DNA of 64,000 nucleotides, from assembly GCA_963777095.1 (NCBI GenBank), contig CAVZOY010000004.1:62001-126000 (forward strand). Reading direction: 5' to 3'. A program made the translations under genes and the position numbers. The stretch is from CAVZOY01 sp963777095 (GTDB lineage: Bacteria > Actinomycetota > Actinomycetes > Mycobacteriales > Geodermatophilaceae). Below the pieces are notes generated by a model. That model did no database searches and was not told where the DNA came from. It saw nothing but the letters and a program-made list of their open reading frames with translations. Position 1 is the first letter of the stretch; each line of letters begins with the position of its first letter. Shown piece by piece: positions 40,971-49,651 of the stretch.

Positions 40971-42209
40971 TCAGAACTCCTCCTGGCACCACGGCGTCAC
41001 CGGCCACGAGAACGCCGTCGACGCCAGCGTCACGGCCCCCGGGCTGATCTCGGTCACCCGCCCGGCCGCGTGCAGCGAGCCGAGCGAGACCCCGCCGAGG
41101 TAGGCAGCTGACAACGCCTCGATGCCGATGACCAGGTCGGGGTCGGCGTCGGTGCGGCCGCAGTAGCCCCCCGCCGGGTGGCCCGAGAGCCGCCATCGGC
41201 CGTCGTTCCACGGGCAGAACGCGTCGCGCACCTCGATCACCAGGTCGATGGGCGTCGGGTAGCGGCGGGCGGCCAGCGCGCGGTCGACGTCGACCAGCCG
41301 CACCCACAGCGCGTCGATCGGCCGCAGGTGCACCGCGCGCGGGTCGGTGACCAGGAAACGCAGCGGGTCGTCCGGCGAGCTCTTCGGATAGGACACCGTG
41401 CGCACCAGGTCGACCGACAGCAGGAACCGCCACAGGGCCGCGTGCGCAGCGGGACGGTCGGCTCTGAAGTCGGTGACGGTCAGCGTGCCGTCGGTCTCGT
41501 TCGAGTCGGTCCACTTGCCCTTCACCCGGTAGGTGGCGTACCCGCTGACCGTGCCGTCGGGCTCGGTGTGCAGCGCGAACCGTCGCGCGCTCGCGCCCTC
41601 GCGCTCGTTCGGCTCGTCGCTCAGCGCGCGCTTCCACCATCGCTCGTCGCGGGCCATCGTGCCGGGCACCGAGCGGCGGTCGCGTTCCAGCAGGGCGGCC
41701 GCGGTCGTCTGGAAGACCTCGGCCGGCACGAGATCGACCCGGCCGGCGCCGAGGTCGACGTCCGGGCGCAGCCGCAGCCGCTCGACCCGGCCCTCCAGCG
41801 ACCCGCTGAGGGTGGCCGGCGCGTACCCGAACCGGCCGTAGATCGACGCCTCCGACGCCCACAGCGCGGCCACCGGCTCCCGCTGCTGCTCGTGCACCTC
41901 CTCGAGCTGGCGCCGCATCATCGCGGTCAGCACTCCGCGCCGCCGGTGCGTGGGGGAGACGGTCACCCAGGTGACGCCGGCACACGGGACGACGGCGCCG
42001 GGGACGGTCAGCTCCTTGCTGTAGACGCCGGACGTGGCCACGACGCGGTCGCCGTCCCACAGCGAGAGCGAGCGGTCCAGCTCGGCGACCGCCGGTGCCT
42101 TCTCCCAGCCGGTCGGCACCTCCTCGGCGAAGGCGTCGAAGAGTGCTCGCGCGAAGGGCGGCCACTCCTCGGTGGTAACGGGACGCAGCGCGGCGGCGGG
42201 CTCGGTCAC
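40971..42209 (-). CDS. GNAT N-acetyltransferase, Eis-like
   Basis: A 412-residue Eis-family acetyltransferase with an N-terminal GNAT domain (VTWVTVSPTHRRRGVLTAMMRRQL, the acetyl-CoA loop), a second degenerate GNAT domain and a C-terminal sterol-carrier-like region. It ends in a Phe (QEEF), as in mycobacterial Eis, where the C-terminal carboxylate takes part in catalysis. It could acetylate amines such as aminoglycosides or polyamines; the natural substrate is unknown. It starts with GTG. Confidence 0.9.
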   Translation of the reverse strand: MTEPAAALRPVTTEEWPPFARALFDAFAEEVPTGWEKAPAVAELDRSLSLWDGDRVVATSGVYSKELTVPGAVVPCAGVTWVTVSPTHRRRGVLTAMMRRQLEEVHEQQREPVAALWASEASIYGRFGYAPATLSGSLEGRVERLRLRPDVDLGAGRVDLVPAEVFQTTAAALLERDRRSVPGTMARDERWWKRALSDEPNEREGASARRFALHTEPDGTVSGYATYRVKGKWTDSNETDGTLTVTDFRADRPAAHAALWRFLLSVDLVRTVSYPKSSPDDPLRFLVTDPRAVHLRPIDALWVRLVDVDRALAARRYPTPIDLVIEVRDAFCPWNDGRWRLSGHPAGGYCGRTDADPDLVIGIEALSAAYLGGVSLGSLHAAGRVTEISPGAVTLASTAFSWPVTPWCQEEF

Positions 42210-42262
42210 GCCCCGATGTCTATCCCTCGCGTGCCGGTCGCGGCGACCCGGTTTCCCGGGAG

Positions 42263-43354
42263 CTAGGGCTGGATCGACTCGGTGAACCAGCCCGTCGGGA
42301 CGGTCTGCCCGCGCCCGAGCTCGCGGCAGCGGTCGACGATCAGCTGCGCCACGGCCGTGAACTGGGCACCCACGCCGGTGCTGTTCAGGAAGAGCGTGGT
42401 CTGCGCGTCGGAGCTGCGCCCCTCGATGCGGCCGCCGACGAGATCCCCGAGGTCGGGGAAGGCGTCCCAGTCGAGGTCCCGCGGCGGGTGGTCGCGCATG
42501 ACGAAGTCGTGCTCGCGCTCCATGGCCCGGAAGTCGGAGGAGACGTACTCGTGCTCCTTCATCCGGGTGTGGAACACGACGACGTCGGCCGCGGGAAAGC
42601 ACTCGTCCATCGGCTCGTCCCGCTGCATGCAGCTCAGGTGCATGCCGGGCTGCAGCCACTCCGCCGGGAAGAAGGGGACCCGGCTGTTCGTGGCCGTCAC
42701 CGCGATGTCGACGCCGTCCACGGCCTCCCGTGCGCTCGCCGCGACCGAGAACTCGATGCCGAGGGCGGGCGCCATCCTCGCCGCGAACGCCTCCGCCTGC
42801 GCGGGGTCGGGGCTGTGCACGGCGACATGGCGGATCGGCCGTACCTCCGCGAGGGCCTCCAGCTGCGGAGCGGCCTGGTTGCCCGCGCCGATCAGTCCGA
42901 CCGTGCTCGCGTCCGGGCGGGACAGGTGCTTCGCTCCGATCGCGTTGATGGCGCCGACCGAGAACCGCTGGAGGATGCCGTCCTGCAGCACCGCGGCGAG
43001 CTCGCCGGTGGTCGAGCTGAAGAGGAAGACCAGTCCGACGTAGGACCCGCCCTCCGCCGCCGGGATCTTGATCCGCCGGCGGCTCCCGTCGACGACCGGG
43101 AACCCCACGATGTCCGAGGTCACCCGGATCGACGCCGCCTGCAGCCGCGGGATGGCGCCGTCCAGCGTCTTGAACTGGTGCGCGGCGGGGATCGGCTCGT
43201 CGATCCGCGCGGAAGTCGGCGCGAAGAGGTCCGTGCGGCCGCGGTAGACGGCGCTGCCCGCGCCGAGATCGGCGTAGAGCCGCTCGAGTGCCTCGATCGT
43301 CGAGGACATGGTCAGCACGGCGGCCGCGTCGTCGTTGGACAGGATCAGTGTCAT
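42263..43354 (-). CDS. Ornithine cyclodeaminase / mu-crystallin family protein
   Basis: A 363-residue NAD(P)-dependent enzyme: substrate-binding domain followed by a Rossmann domain with VGLIGAGNQAAPQLEAL. The segment VVVFHTRMKEHEYVSSDF and the C-terminal LNSTGVGAQFTAVAQLI are typical. The family contains ornithine cyclodeaminase, alanine dehydrogenase and imine reductases, so the exact reaction is open. Confidence 0.9.
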   Translation of the reverse strand: MTLILSNDDAAAVLTMSSTIEALERLYADLGAGSAVYRGRTDLFAPTSARIDEPIPAAHQFKTLDGAIPRLQAASIRVTSDIVGFPVVDGSRRRIKIPAAEGGSYVGLVFLFSSTTGELAAVLQDGILQRFSVGAINAIGAKHLSRPDASTVGLIGAGNQAAPQLEALAEVRPIRHVAVHSPDPAQAEAFAARMAPALGIEFSVAASAREAVDGVDIAVTATNSRVPFFPAEWLQPGMHLSCMQRDEPMDECFPAADVVVFHTRMKEHEYVSSDFRAMEREHDFVMRDHPPRDLDWDAFPDLGDLVGGRIEGRSSDAQTTLFLNSTGVGAQFTAVAQLIVDRCRELGRGQTVPTGWFTESIQP

Positions 43355-43436
43355 GGCGTCCCTTCGCTCGGAGCGTCAGGCTGCCGGACGCCGTCCCGGA
43401 TGGAACCTCCGGGTCGTCGTCGCACGTCCTGGGGGC

Positions 43437-44283
43437 ATGAAGCGCAGTCCGGTGCTGATCGCGTCGTCCGCCGTCCTGCTGGCCGGCTGTGCCGCCCAGC
43501 CCGCCGATCGCGCTGCGGACGGCGCGGGATCGGCAGGGCAGACGTACACCGTGTCGGCCACCGTGCTGGAGTCGCCGGACCACGGCCCGCAGCTGTGCCA
43601 CACGGTGATGACCTCCCTCCCGCCGCAGTGCGGCGGGCCGGACGTCGTCGGCTGGGACTGGGCCGACGTGGACGGCGAGGAGTCGGCGAACGGCACCACC
43701 TGGGGCTCGTACCGGGTCGTGGGCACGTGGGACGGCGAGCGGCTCACCCTCACCGAGGCGCCCGGCGAGCCGAGCGAGGGCGAGGGCGAAGCGCCGGCAG
43801 AGCAGGATCTGTCCACCCCGTGCGACGCCCCGGACGGCGGCTGGGCCATCGAGGACCCGGCGACGGCCACGGGGACGGGCCGCGACGCCGCCGTGAACTA
43901 CGCGAACGAGCAGGCCGATTTCGGCAGCGCCTGGCTCGACAAGGAGGCCGAGCTCGCCGACGTCCTGCCGGGCGTCCCCGAGCAGGCGGTCCTCAACGTG
44001 AGCTTCACCGGCGACCTGCAGGGCCACGAGCACGAGCTGCGCACGCGCTATGGCGGTCCGCTGTGCGTCAGCCGCGCGGAACGCTCGCAGCAGGAGGTCG
44101 TCGAGCTCCAGCAGCGGGTGCACGAGGCGCTCGGGGCCGATGCGCTCGGCTCCAGTGGAGACGTCGGCGGGCGGGTGACGGTGACGGTCCCGGTGGTCGA
44201 CGACGACGTGCGCACGCGGGTGGCCGAGGTCGATCCCGAGGGCCTCGTGGAGCTGCATCGGGTGGCTCCAGCCGGTGGAGTGA
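43437..44283 (+). CDS. Secreted lipoprotein of unknown function (frame break at the end)
   Basis: About 281 residues with a lipobox LLAGCAAQ near residue 17, then an acidic mature protein with no recognised domain. Features include a possible disulfide pair around CHTVMTSLPPQCGG and a conserved-looking C-terminal VTVTVPVVDDD strand. One extra G near 44260 gives an overlong read; the corrected end is ELHRWLQPVE with stop at 44281-44283. Probably anchored to the outer face of the membrane. Only about 30 bases separate it from the remnant response regulator. Confidence 0.78.
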
Positions 44284-44499
44284 GCGGGCGCACCGGCCGC
44301 GGGCTCCGGCCGAGTCCTCGTCCGGCGTCGGCGGCATCCGGACGTCGACGACGGCGACGTCCGGACGGTGCTCGGCGACGGCCTGCACCAGGGACGGGCC
44401 GTCGCCGACCGCCGCGACGACCTCGGTGCCGGCCTCCTCGAGCAGCCGGACCAGGCCCTCGCGGAGCAGCACCGAGTCGTCGGCGAGCACGACGCGCAT
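44284..44499 (-). pseudogene. Truncated response regulator (receiver domain fragment)
   Basis: The frame starts with MRVVLADDSVLLREGL, a NarL-type receiver domain, and runs through the phospho-acceptor Asp in VVDVRMPP before losing similarity after TPDED (about residue 60). The rest of the receiver and the whole DNA-binding domain are missing, because the convergent lipoprotein gene ends right there. The ATG overlaps the stop of the kinase fragment, the normal arrangement for a two-component pair. It is therefore a remnant, non-functional as a transcription factor. Confidence 0.8.
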
Positions 44500-44858
44500 C
44501 AGACCGGCAGCTCCGCGGTCAGGCGGGTGGGGCCGCCGTAGGGGTCGGTCGACGGGGAGCTCGCGTCCACGGCCTTGCACCCGGTCGGCCAGGCCGGCGA
44601 GGCCGTGCCCGGGTGCCTGCACGGCGCCGCCGACGCCGTCGTCCTCCACGACGACCTGCAGCCGGTCGCCGATGCGCGCCACGTCGACCCGGACCGTCGT
44701 CGCGCCGCTGTGCTTGGCCGCGTTGGCGAGCGCCTCGCTGACGACGAAGTAGGCGGTGTTCTCCGCGACCGGCGCCAGGCGCTGCTCCGGCAGGTCGACC
44801 GACAGCTCGACCGGCACGGGGAGCGGGCGGCGACGGCGGCCCGGGGGACGGAGGACCT
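44499..44858 (-). pseudogene. Truncated NarL-type sensor kinase (HATPase fragment)
   Basis: Encodes only the ATP-binding domain of a HisKA_3 kinase: VELSVDLPEQRL, YFVVSEALANAAKHSGAT (N box), VEDDGVGGA (G1) and GHGLAGLADRV (G2), ending TRLTAELPV. A one-base break near 44572 lies before the C-terminus. The sensor, dimerisation and phospho-His regions are absent, and the divergent lipoprotein gene starts where they should be. Remnant of a deleted two-component system. Confidence 0.8.
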
Positions 44859-46509
44859 GTGCGCCGTAGTGCGCTGCCCGTGGTGGCGACTGCGCTGCTC
44901 ACCCTGTCGGCCTGCACGTCGTTCTCCGAGGGCGCGACCGGCGCGGGTGGCGAGTCCTCGATCCGGGGAGGCCACGGCCGCGACCGCCGCGCCCGAGTCC
45001 CTGACGCTGGTGACCGAGGGGTCCCCGGCCGCCCTGGCCGCGGCCACGAGCCGTGCGCTCTTCGCGTCCTCGGACGTCGTGGTCCTGGCCCGCGAGGGCG
45101 ACGAGGCCGGCACCCTGCTCGCCGCGTCGGCGGCCGCCGGTCTGGGCGTCCCGCTGCTGCTCGAGGGCACGGACGGCGCCCTGGACGGGTCGGTTCCCGA
45201 GGAGCTCGACCGGCTCGGCGCCGGCACCGTCCTCGCCGTCGGGGCCGCGCGCGGCACCGGAGCCGGGCCCGAGGTGGTCGCCGTGCGCGCCGATCCGGCG
45301 GCGGTGGCCGAGGCGACGGGGCTCGACTGGGCGGGGGAGCAGGACGCCGGCGAGGACCCGGCCGCCGCGGTGGCCGAGCTCGACCCGGCCGAGCCGGTGG
45401 CGCTCGCCGGCGCCGGCGCAGCCGCGAGGGCCGACGGCGACTCCGGCGGTCTGCCGGAGGTGCAGCGCGGCGACCCGCTGGACGGCACGGTCGTCGTCGC
45501 CAGCGGCGCCCCGGAGGAGGTCGCCGGCATCGCGACCGCCCGGGCCGCAGGCGCCCGCGTCGTGCTCACCGGCGGCGAGACCGATCCGCGCGCCGTCCCC
45601 GACGTCATCGGGGCGATCGCCGAGACGGAGACGTCGTCGGTGGTCGTGCTCGGCACCGCGTTCGCCGCGGAGGAGGGCCTGGACTGGAAGGCCGAGACCG
45701 CCGCGACCGGGGTCCAGCTGCCGGCCGGCGGGCAGACGTTGTTCCCGCACAGCTTCGTGGTCGCCCTGTACGGGCACCCGGGGACGTCGGCGCTGGGCGT
45801 CCTGGGGGAGCAGCCACTCGACGCCGCGATCGAGCGGGCCCGGCGCACCGCCGCCCCCTACGAGGACCTCGTCGACGCGACGGTCGTGCCGGCGTTCGAG
45901 GTCATCGCGACGGTCGCGTCGTCGTCCGCCGGGCCGGACCGCAACTACTCCACCGAGGTGGACGCCGAGGAGCTGCGGCCGTGGGTCGAGGCCGCGGGCG
46001 AGGCCGGCCTCTACGTCGTCCTCGACCTGCAGCCCGGCCGGACCGACTTCCTGACCCAGGCCGAGCGGTACCGGGGCCTGCTGGAGCTCCCGTACGTCGG
46101 GCTGGCGCTCGACCCCGAGTGGCGGCTGGGCGCGAACGAGGTCCACCTGACGCAGATCGGCGGCGTCGAGGTCGAGGAGGTCAACCGGGTCGTCACCTGG
46201 CTGGCCGACCTGACGCAGGAGAACCGGCTGCCGCAGAAGCTGCTCGTGCTGCACCAGTTCCGGCTCGACATGCTGCCCGACCGTGACCGGCTCGACCTGA
46301 GCCGCGACGAGCTCGCGGTCATGGTGCACGCCGACGGCCAGGGCGGGCAGGGCGACAAGCAGGCCACCTGGCGGGCCCTCAAGGCCGGGGCGCAGGACGA
46401 GCTCTGGTGGGGCTGGAAGAACTTCTACGACGAGGACAAGCCGATGCTCACGCCGGAGCAGACGGTGGCCCAGGTCGATCCGCTGCCGCAGCTCATCTCG
46501 TACCAGTAG
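44859..46509 (+). CDS. Lipoprotein with cell-wall-binding-repeat-like domains (frame break)
   Basis: About 549 residues. Lipobox LSACTS near residue 19, then two repeats resembling cell-wall-binding repeat 2 (VVVLAREGDEAGTLLAASAAAGLGVPLLL, and VVVASGAPEEVAGIATARAAGARVVLTGG), then a region from about 330 with GLYVVLDLQPGR and YVGLALDPEWRLG that looks like a TIM-barrel domain. The frame shifts near 44960, where one extra G lies in a run of four. The GTG start has GGAGG four bases upstream. Function unknown; an envelope role is likely. Confidence 0.78.
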
Positions 46510-46591
46510 CAGGCGGCCGTCGTCCGGGGCTCCCGTTCCGTCGGTGCCCTGTGATCTCCTGGCTTCCTCGCCCTTCTGGAGGTGCTCGGCA

Positions 46592-47578
46592 GTGACCACT
46601 CTCGTGATCGGCCCGGCCGATCAGCTCGACCCGCGGCTGCTCGAACACCGGCGGGAGCTGACCGGCTACTGCTACCGCATGCTCGGCTCCTCGTTCGACG
46701 CCGAGGACGCCGTGCAGGAGACGATGGTCCGCGCCTGGCGCGCCCTCGACGACTTCGAGGGCCGGTCGGCGCTGCGGTCCTGGCTGTACCGGATCGCCAC
46801 CAACGTCTGCCTCGACCAGCTGACCGGCCGCAAGCGCCGCGCCCTGCCCATGGACCTGGCGGGCGACCCGTACCCACCGGTCGAGGCGTCGCTGTCCGGG
46901 CGGCGCCCGACCACCGCCTGGATCGAGCCGGTGCTCGACCGGCAGGTCATGCCCGACGACGCCGATCCGGCGGAGCGGGCGGTGCTCCGCGAGTCGATCC
47001 GGCTGGCCTTCGTCAGCGCCCTCCAGCTCCTGCCGCCCCGTCAGCGCGCCGTACTGCTTCTGCGCGAGGTGCTGCGCTGGAAGGCCGAGGAGGTGGCCCG
47101 GCTGCTCGACACGACGGTGGCCTCGGTCAACAGCGCCCTGCAACGGGCCCGCGCCACGCTCGCCGAGGCCGGTGGCCGCCCCGAGCCGCGTCCGCTCGAC
47201 GACGACGAGAACGAGCTGCTCGGCCGCTACGTCGACACCTTCGAGCGCTACGACATCGACGGGTTCGTGCAGCTCCTGCGCGAGGACGCCACGCAGCACA
47301 TGCCGCCGTTCGAGATGTGGCTGCGAGGCCGCGACGACATCGGCACCTGGATGCTCGGGCCGGGCCGTGGCTGTCGCGGGTCCCGACTCCTGGTCACCTC
47401 CGCCAACGGGTCACCGGCGGTGGCGCAATGGCGTCCGGACGGCGAGGGCGGTTTCGCGCCGTGGGCGCTGCACGTGCTCGAAGTCGAGGACGGCCGGATC
47501 AGCCACATCAGCAGCTTTCTCGACCACGACGACAGCGGCCTGTTCGCCGCGCTGGGGCTGCCCGCGACGCCGGACTGA
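46592..47578 (+). CDS. ECF sigma factor with C-terminal SnoaL-like domain (SigG/TIGR02960-like)
   Basis: A 328-residue sigma-70 family protein. Region 2 is seen in GYCYRMLGSSFDAEDAVQETMVRAWRAL and WLYRIATNVCLD; region 4 in LPPRQRAVLLLREVLRWKAEEVARLLDT; the last 120 residues form a SnoaL-like domain (LLGRYVDTFERYDIDGFVQLL). Such extended ECFs are usually controlled through the fused domain instead of an anti-sigma factor, and none is nearby. The start GTG has GGAGG nine bases upstream. The VOC gene 73 bases downstream is a likely operon partner or target. Confidence 0.92.
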   Translation: MTTLVIGPADQLDPRLLEHRRELTGYCYRMLGSSFDAEDAVQETMVRAWRALDDFEGRSALRSWLYRIATNVCLDQLTGRKRRALPMDLAGDPYPPVEASLSGRRPTTAWIEPVLDRQVMPDDADPAERAVLRESIRLAFVSALQLLPPRQRAVLLLREVLRWKAEEVARLLDTTVASVNSALQRARATLAEAGGRPEPRPLDDDENELLGRYVDTFERYDIDGFVQLLREDATQHMPPFEMWLRGRDDIGTWMLGPGRGCRGSRLLVTSANGSPAVAQWRPDGEGGFAPWALHVLEVEDGRISHISSFLDHDDSGLFAALGLPATPD

Positions 47579-47651
47579 CCCGGCGCCGGCGATGAGTCCG
47601 GCGCGCCTCGGCGGTCATACCGGTGGACACCACGAGGAGAGGAGTTCCACC

Positions 47652-48029
47652 ATGCTCGCCGACAGCGCCGCGTTCAGCGGCTTCGCCGTTCCGGACATCG
47701 AGGCGGCCCGCGGCTTCTACGCCGACACCCTCGGCCTGCGGGCCGAGGTGAACCAGGAGATGGGCGGCATGCTCACCCTGCACCTCGGCGGCGGCACCGA
47801 CGTCATGGTCTATCCCAAGCCCGACCACTCGCCCGCGACCTACACCGTCCTGAACTTTCCCGTCGACGACATCGATCGAGCCGTCGACGAGCTGACCGCC
47901 AAGGGCGTGCAGTTCGAGCGGTACGACGGCTTCGACCAGGACGACAAGGGGATCGCCCGCGGGCAGGGACCGGCCATCGCCTGGTTCACCGACCCGGCGG
48001 GCAACGTCCTCTCGGTGCTGCAGACCTGA
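47652..48029 (+). CDS. VOC family protein (glyoxalase-like)
   Basis: A 125-residue vicinal-oxygen-chelate protein: FAVPDIEAARGFYADTLGL, then LNFPVDDIDRAVDELTAKGVQFERY and the C-terminal WFTDPAGNVLSVLQ. It could be a small dioxygenase, a glyoxalase or a resistance-type binding protein; there is no clear pair of metal ligands to decide. ATG at 47652 follows a GAGGAGAGGAG site. Confidence 0.9.
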   Translation: MLADSAAFSGFAVPDIEAARGFYADTLGLRAEVNQEMGGMLTLHLGGGTDVMVYPKPDHSPATYTVLNFPVDDIDRAVDELTAKGVQFERYDGFDQDDKGIARGQGPAIAWFTDPAGNVLSVLQT

Positions 48030-48096
48030 GACGCACCGTCCCCGGCACGGACCGCATCTGCTTGACCTTCCTACTACCCGGGGCCAACCTGGGCAG

Positions 48097-48462
48097 ATGA
48101 CGGCTGTGGTGCTGCCCGCGCACGGGCACTGGGCGTGGGACGCGCGGGGCGGCGGACGGGCCGTGCGGGTCTCGACGCATACCGAGTCCGGTCTGCTGAA
48201 CCTCAGCCTGTGGCGCGAGGATCTCTGCGTCGGCACCGTTCGGCTCCGGCCGGATGAGGCGGCGACGCTCATCGGCGGCCTGACCGACGGCCTCGCCGAG
48301 CTCGCCGCGCGGCCTCGGCTGGTCGGCCCCGACGTCGGCACGCTGGCCGATCTGGAGACCCGGCTGGCCCGGCTCGAGCAGCGGCGTCCGCCGCGGTGGC
48401 GGCAGGCCGCCGACGCCGTCAGCGGGTGGGCCGTGCGGAGGGCCGTCCGCGCCCGTCGGTGA
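48097..48462 (+). CDS. Hypothetical protein with C-terminal coiled coil
   Basis: A 121-residue protein with a beta-rich first half (RAVRVSTHTESGLLNLSLWREDLCVGTVRLRP) and a short heptad stretch (LADLETRLARLEQRR) followed by a basic tail. The first half looks like a small actinobacterial family without a name. Function unknown. No operon partner is clear. Confidence 0.65.
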   Translation: MTAVVLPAHGHWAWDARGGGRAVRVSTHTESGLLNLSLWREDLCVGTVRLRPDEAATLIGGLTDGLAELAARPRLVGPDVGTLADLETRLARLEQRRPPRWRQAADAVSGWAVRRAVRARR

Positions 48463-48657
48463 GGCGGTCGGTCCTGATCCTGCCGCTCACTCCGGGTGTA
48501 CGACGCGCCCTCGGCAGGGGGTGAAACGGCGAATTCTTGGTGACGGCGTGTGATTGGAGTCGTCGCGCACGCCGGAGCACGGCATCGTGGGGGGCTCGCT
48601 GCTCCGCCTGGGGCCGCGCCCGCACCGTCCCTACACGGTGTCGAGCGGAGGACTGAA

Positions 48658-49644
48658 TTGCGCAGAGACGTCCTGGAGTGGCTGCAACGCCGCACCTATA
48701 CGGCGGACGCGTTCGATGCCGCGGAACTCGCGGCGGCCAAGCGGCGGCAGGAGTGCACGGTCAGCGTCGTCATGCCCGCCCTCGACGAGGAACGCACCGT
48801 GGGCTCCATCGTCGAGTCCATCCGGGCCGATCTCGTGGAGCGATCCGGCCTGGTGGACGAGGTGCTCGTCGTGGACAGCGGATCCACCGACCGCACCGCC
48901 GAGGTGGCCTCCGCCGCGGGTGCGCGGGTGGTCAGGGCCGACGCCGTCCTGCCGGAGCTCGGCGTCGTCCCGGGCAAGGGCGAGGCGCTGTGGAAGTCGC
49001 TGTACGCCACGCACGGTGATCTCGTCGTCTTCGTCGACGCCGATCTGCTCAGCTTCACCCCGCAGTACGTCGTCGGGCTGCTCGGCCCGCTGCTGACCGA
49101 TCCCACGGTCGGCTACGTCAAGGCGCTCTACGACCGGCCGCTGAACACGGTCGAGGGCATGGTGCCCACGGGCGGCGGCCGGGTCACCGAGCTCATCGCC
49201 CGGCCGATGCTGAATGCGCTGTGGCCGCACCTCGCCGGCTTCGTCCAGCCGCTGTCCGGCGAGTACGCGGGACGTCGTGAGGTGCTCGAGCAAGTGCCGT
49301 TCCTCTCCGGCTACGGCGTCGAGTTCGGGCTCCTGGTCGACCTGGCCGAGCTGGCCGGGATCGACGCCCTCGCGCAGGTCGACCTCGGCACGCGACACCA
49401 CTCCCACCAGTCCGACGCCGCCCTCGGCCGCATGGCCGGCCAGATCCTGCAGACCGCGATGTCCCGGTGCCCGGGCATCGCCGTGCCCAGCGACTCGCTG
49501 GTGCAGTACGTACGCACGCCGACGGGGATCGAGGCGGTCGACTGGCACGTCGGCGTCCAGGAGCGGCCGCCGATGCGCACCGTGCCCGGCTACGTGGACC
49601 GGCCCCAGGTGAGCACCGGGACAGGGCCCGCCGGGAGCAGGTGA
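48658..49644 (+). CDS. gpgS: Glucosyl-3-phosphoglycerate synthase
   Basis: GT81 enzyme of 328 residues that transfers glucose from NDP-glucose to 3-phosphoglycerate, the first step to methylglucose lipopolysaccharide or glucosylglycerate. Motifs: VSVVMPALDEERTVGSIV, VDSGSTDRT, VPGKGEALWKSL, FVDADLLSF (DxD-type metal site), and GYGVEFGLLVDL. The TTG at 48658 is chosen because GGAGG is six bases upstream and conservation starts there; a longer GTG frame from 48550 lacks similarity. No phosphatase GpgP is adjacent. Confidence 0.93.
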   Translation: MRRDVLEWLQRRTYTADAFDAAELAAAKRRQECTVSVVMPALDEERTVGSIVESIRADLVERSGLVDEVLVVDSGSTDRTAEVASAAGARVVRADAVLPELGVVPGKGEALWKSLYATHGDLVVFVDADLLSFTPQYVVGLLGPLLTDPTVGYVKALYDRPLNTVEGMVPTGGGRVTELIARPMLNALWPHLAGFVQPLSGEYAGRREVLEQVPFLSGYGVEFGLLVDLAELAGIDALAQVDLGTRHHSHQSDAALGRMAGQILQTAMSRCPGIAVPSDSLVQYVRTPTGIEAVDWHVGVQERPPMRTVPGYVDRPQVSTGTGPAGSR

Positions 49645-49651
49645 TCTCCGG

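Noticed and set aside
40971..44258. Single long minus-strand frame across the acetyltransferase and cyclodeaminase-like genes
   Set aside because: The two proteins are in separate, complete frames, each with its own start and stop. The long frame joins unrelated shadow sequence.
44068..44817. Apparent kinase-regulator fusion protein
   Set aside because: It is created by a one-base shift near 44572. The corrected kinase frame stops at 44499-44501, overlapping the regulator ATG as in normal pairs.
48550..48657. GTG start 36 codons upstream for gpgS
   Set aside because: The extension has no similarity to GpgS and no ribosome site, while GGAGG lies six bases before the TTG at 48658.
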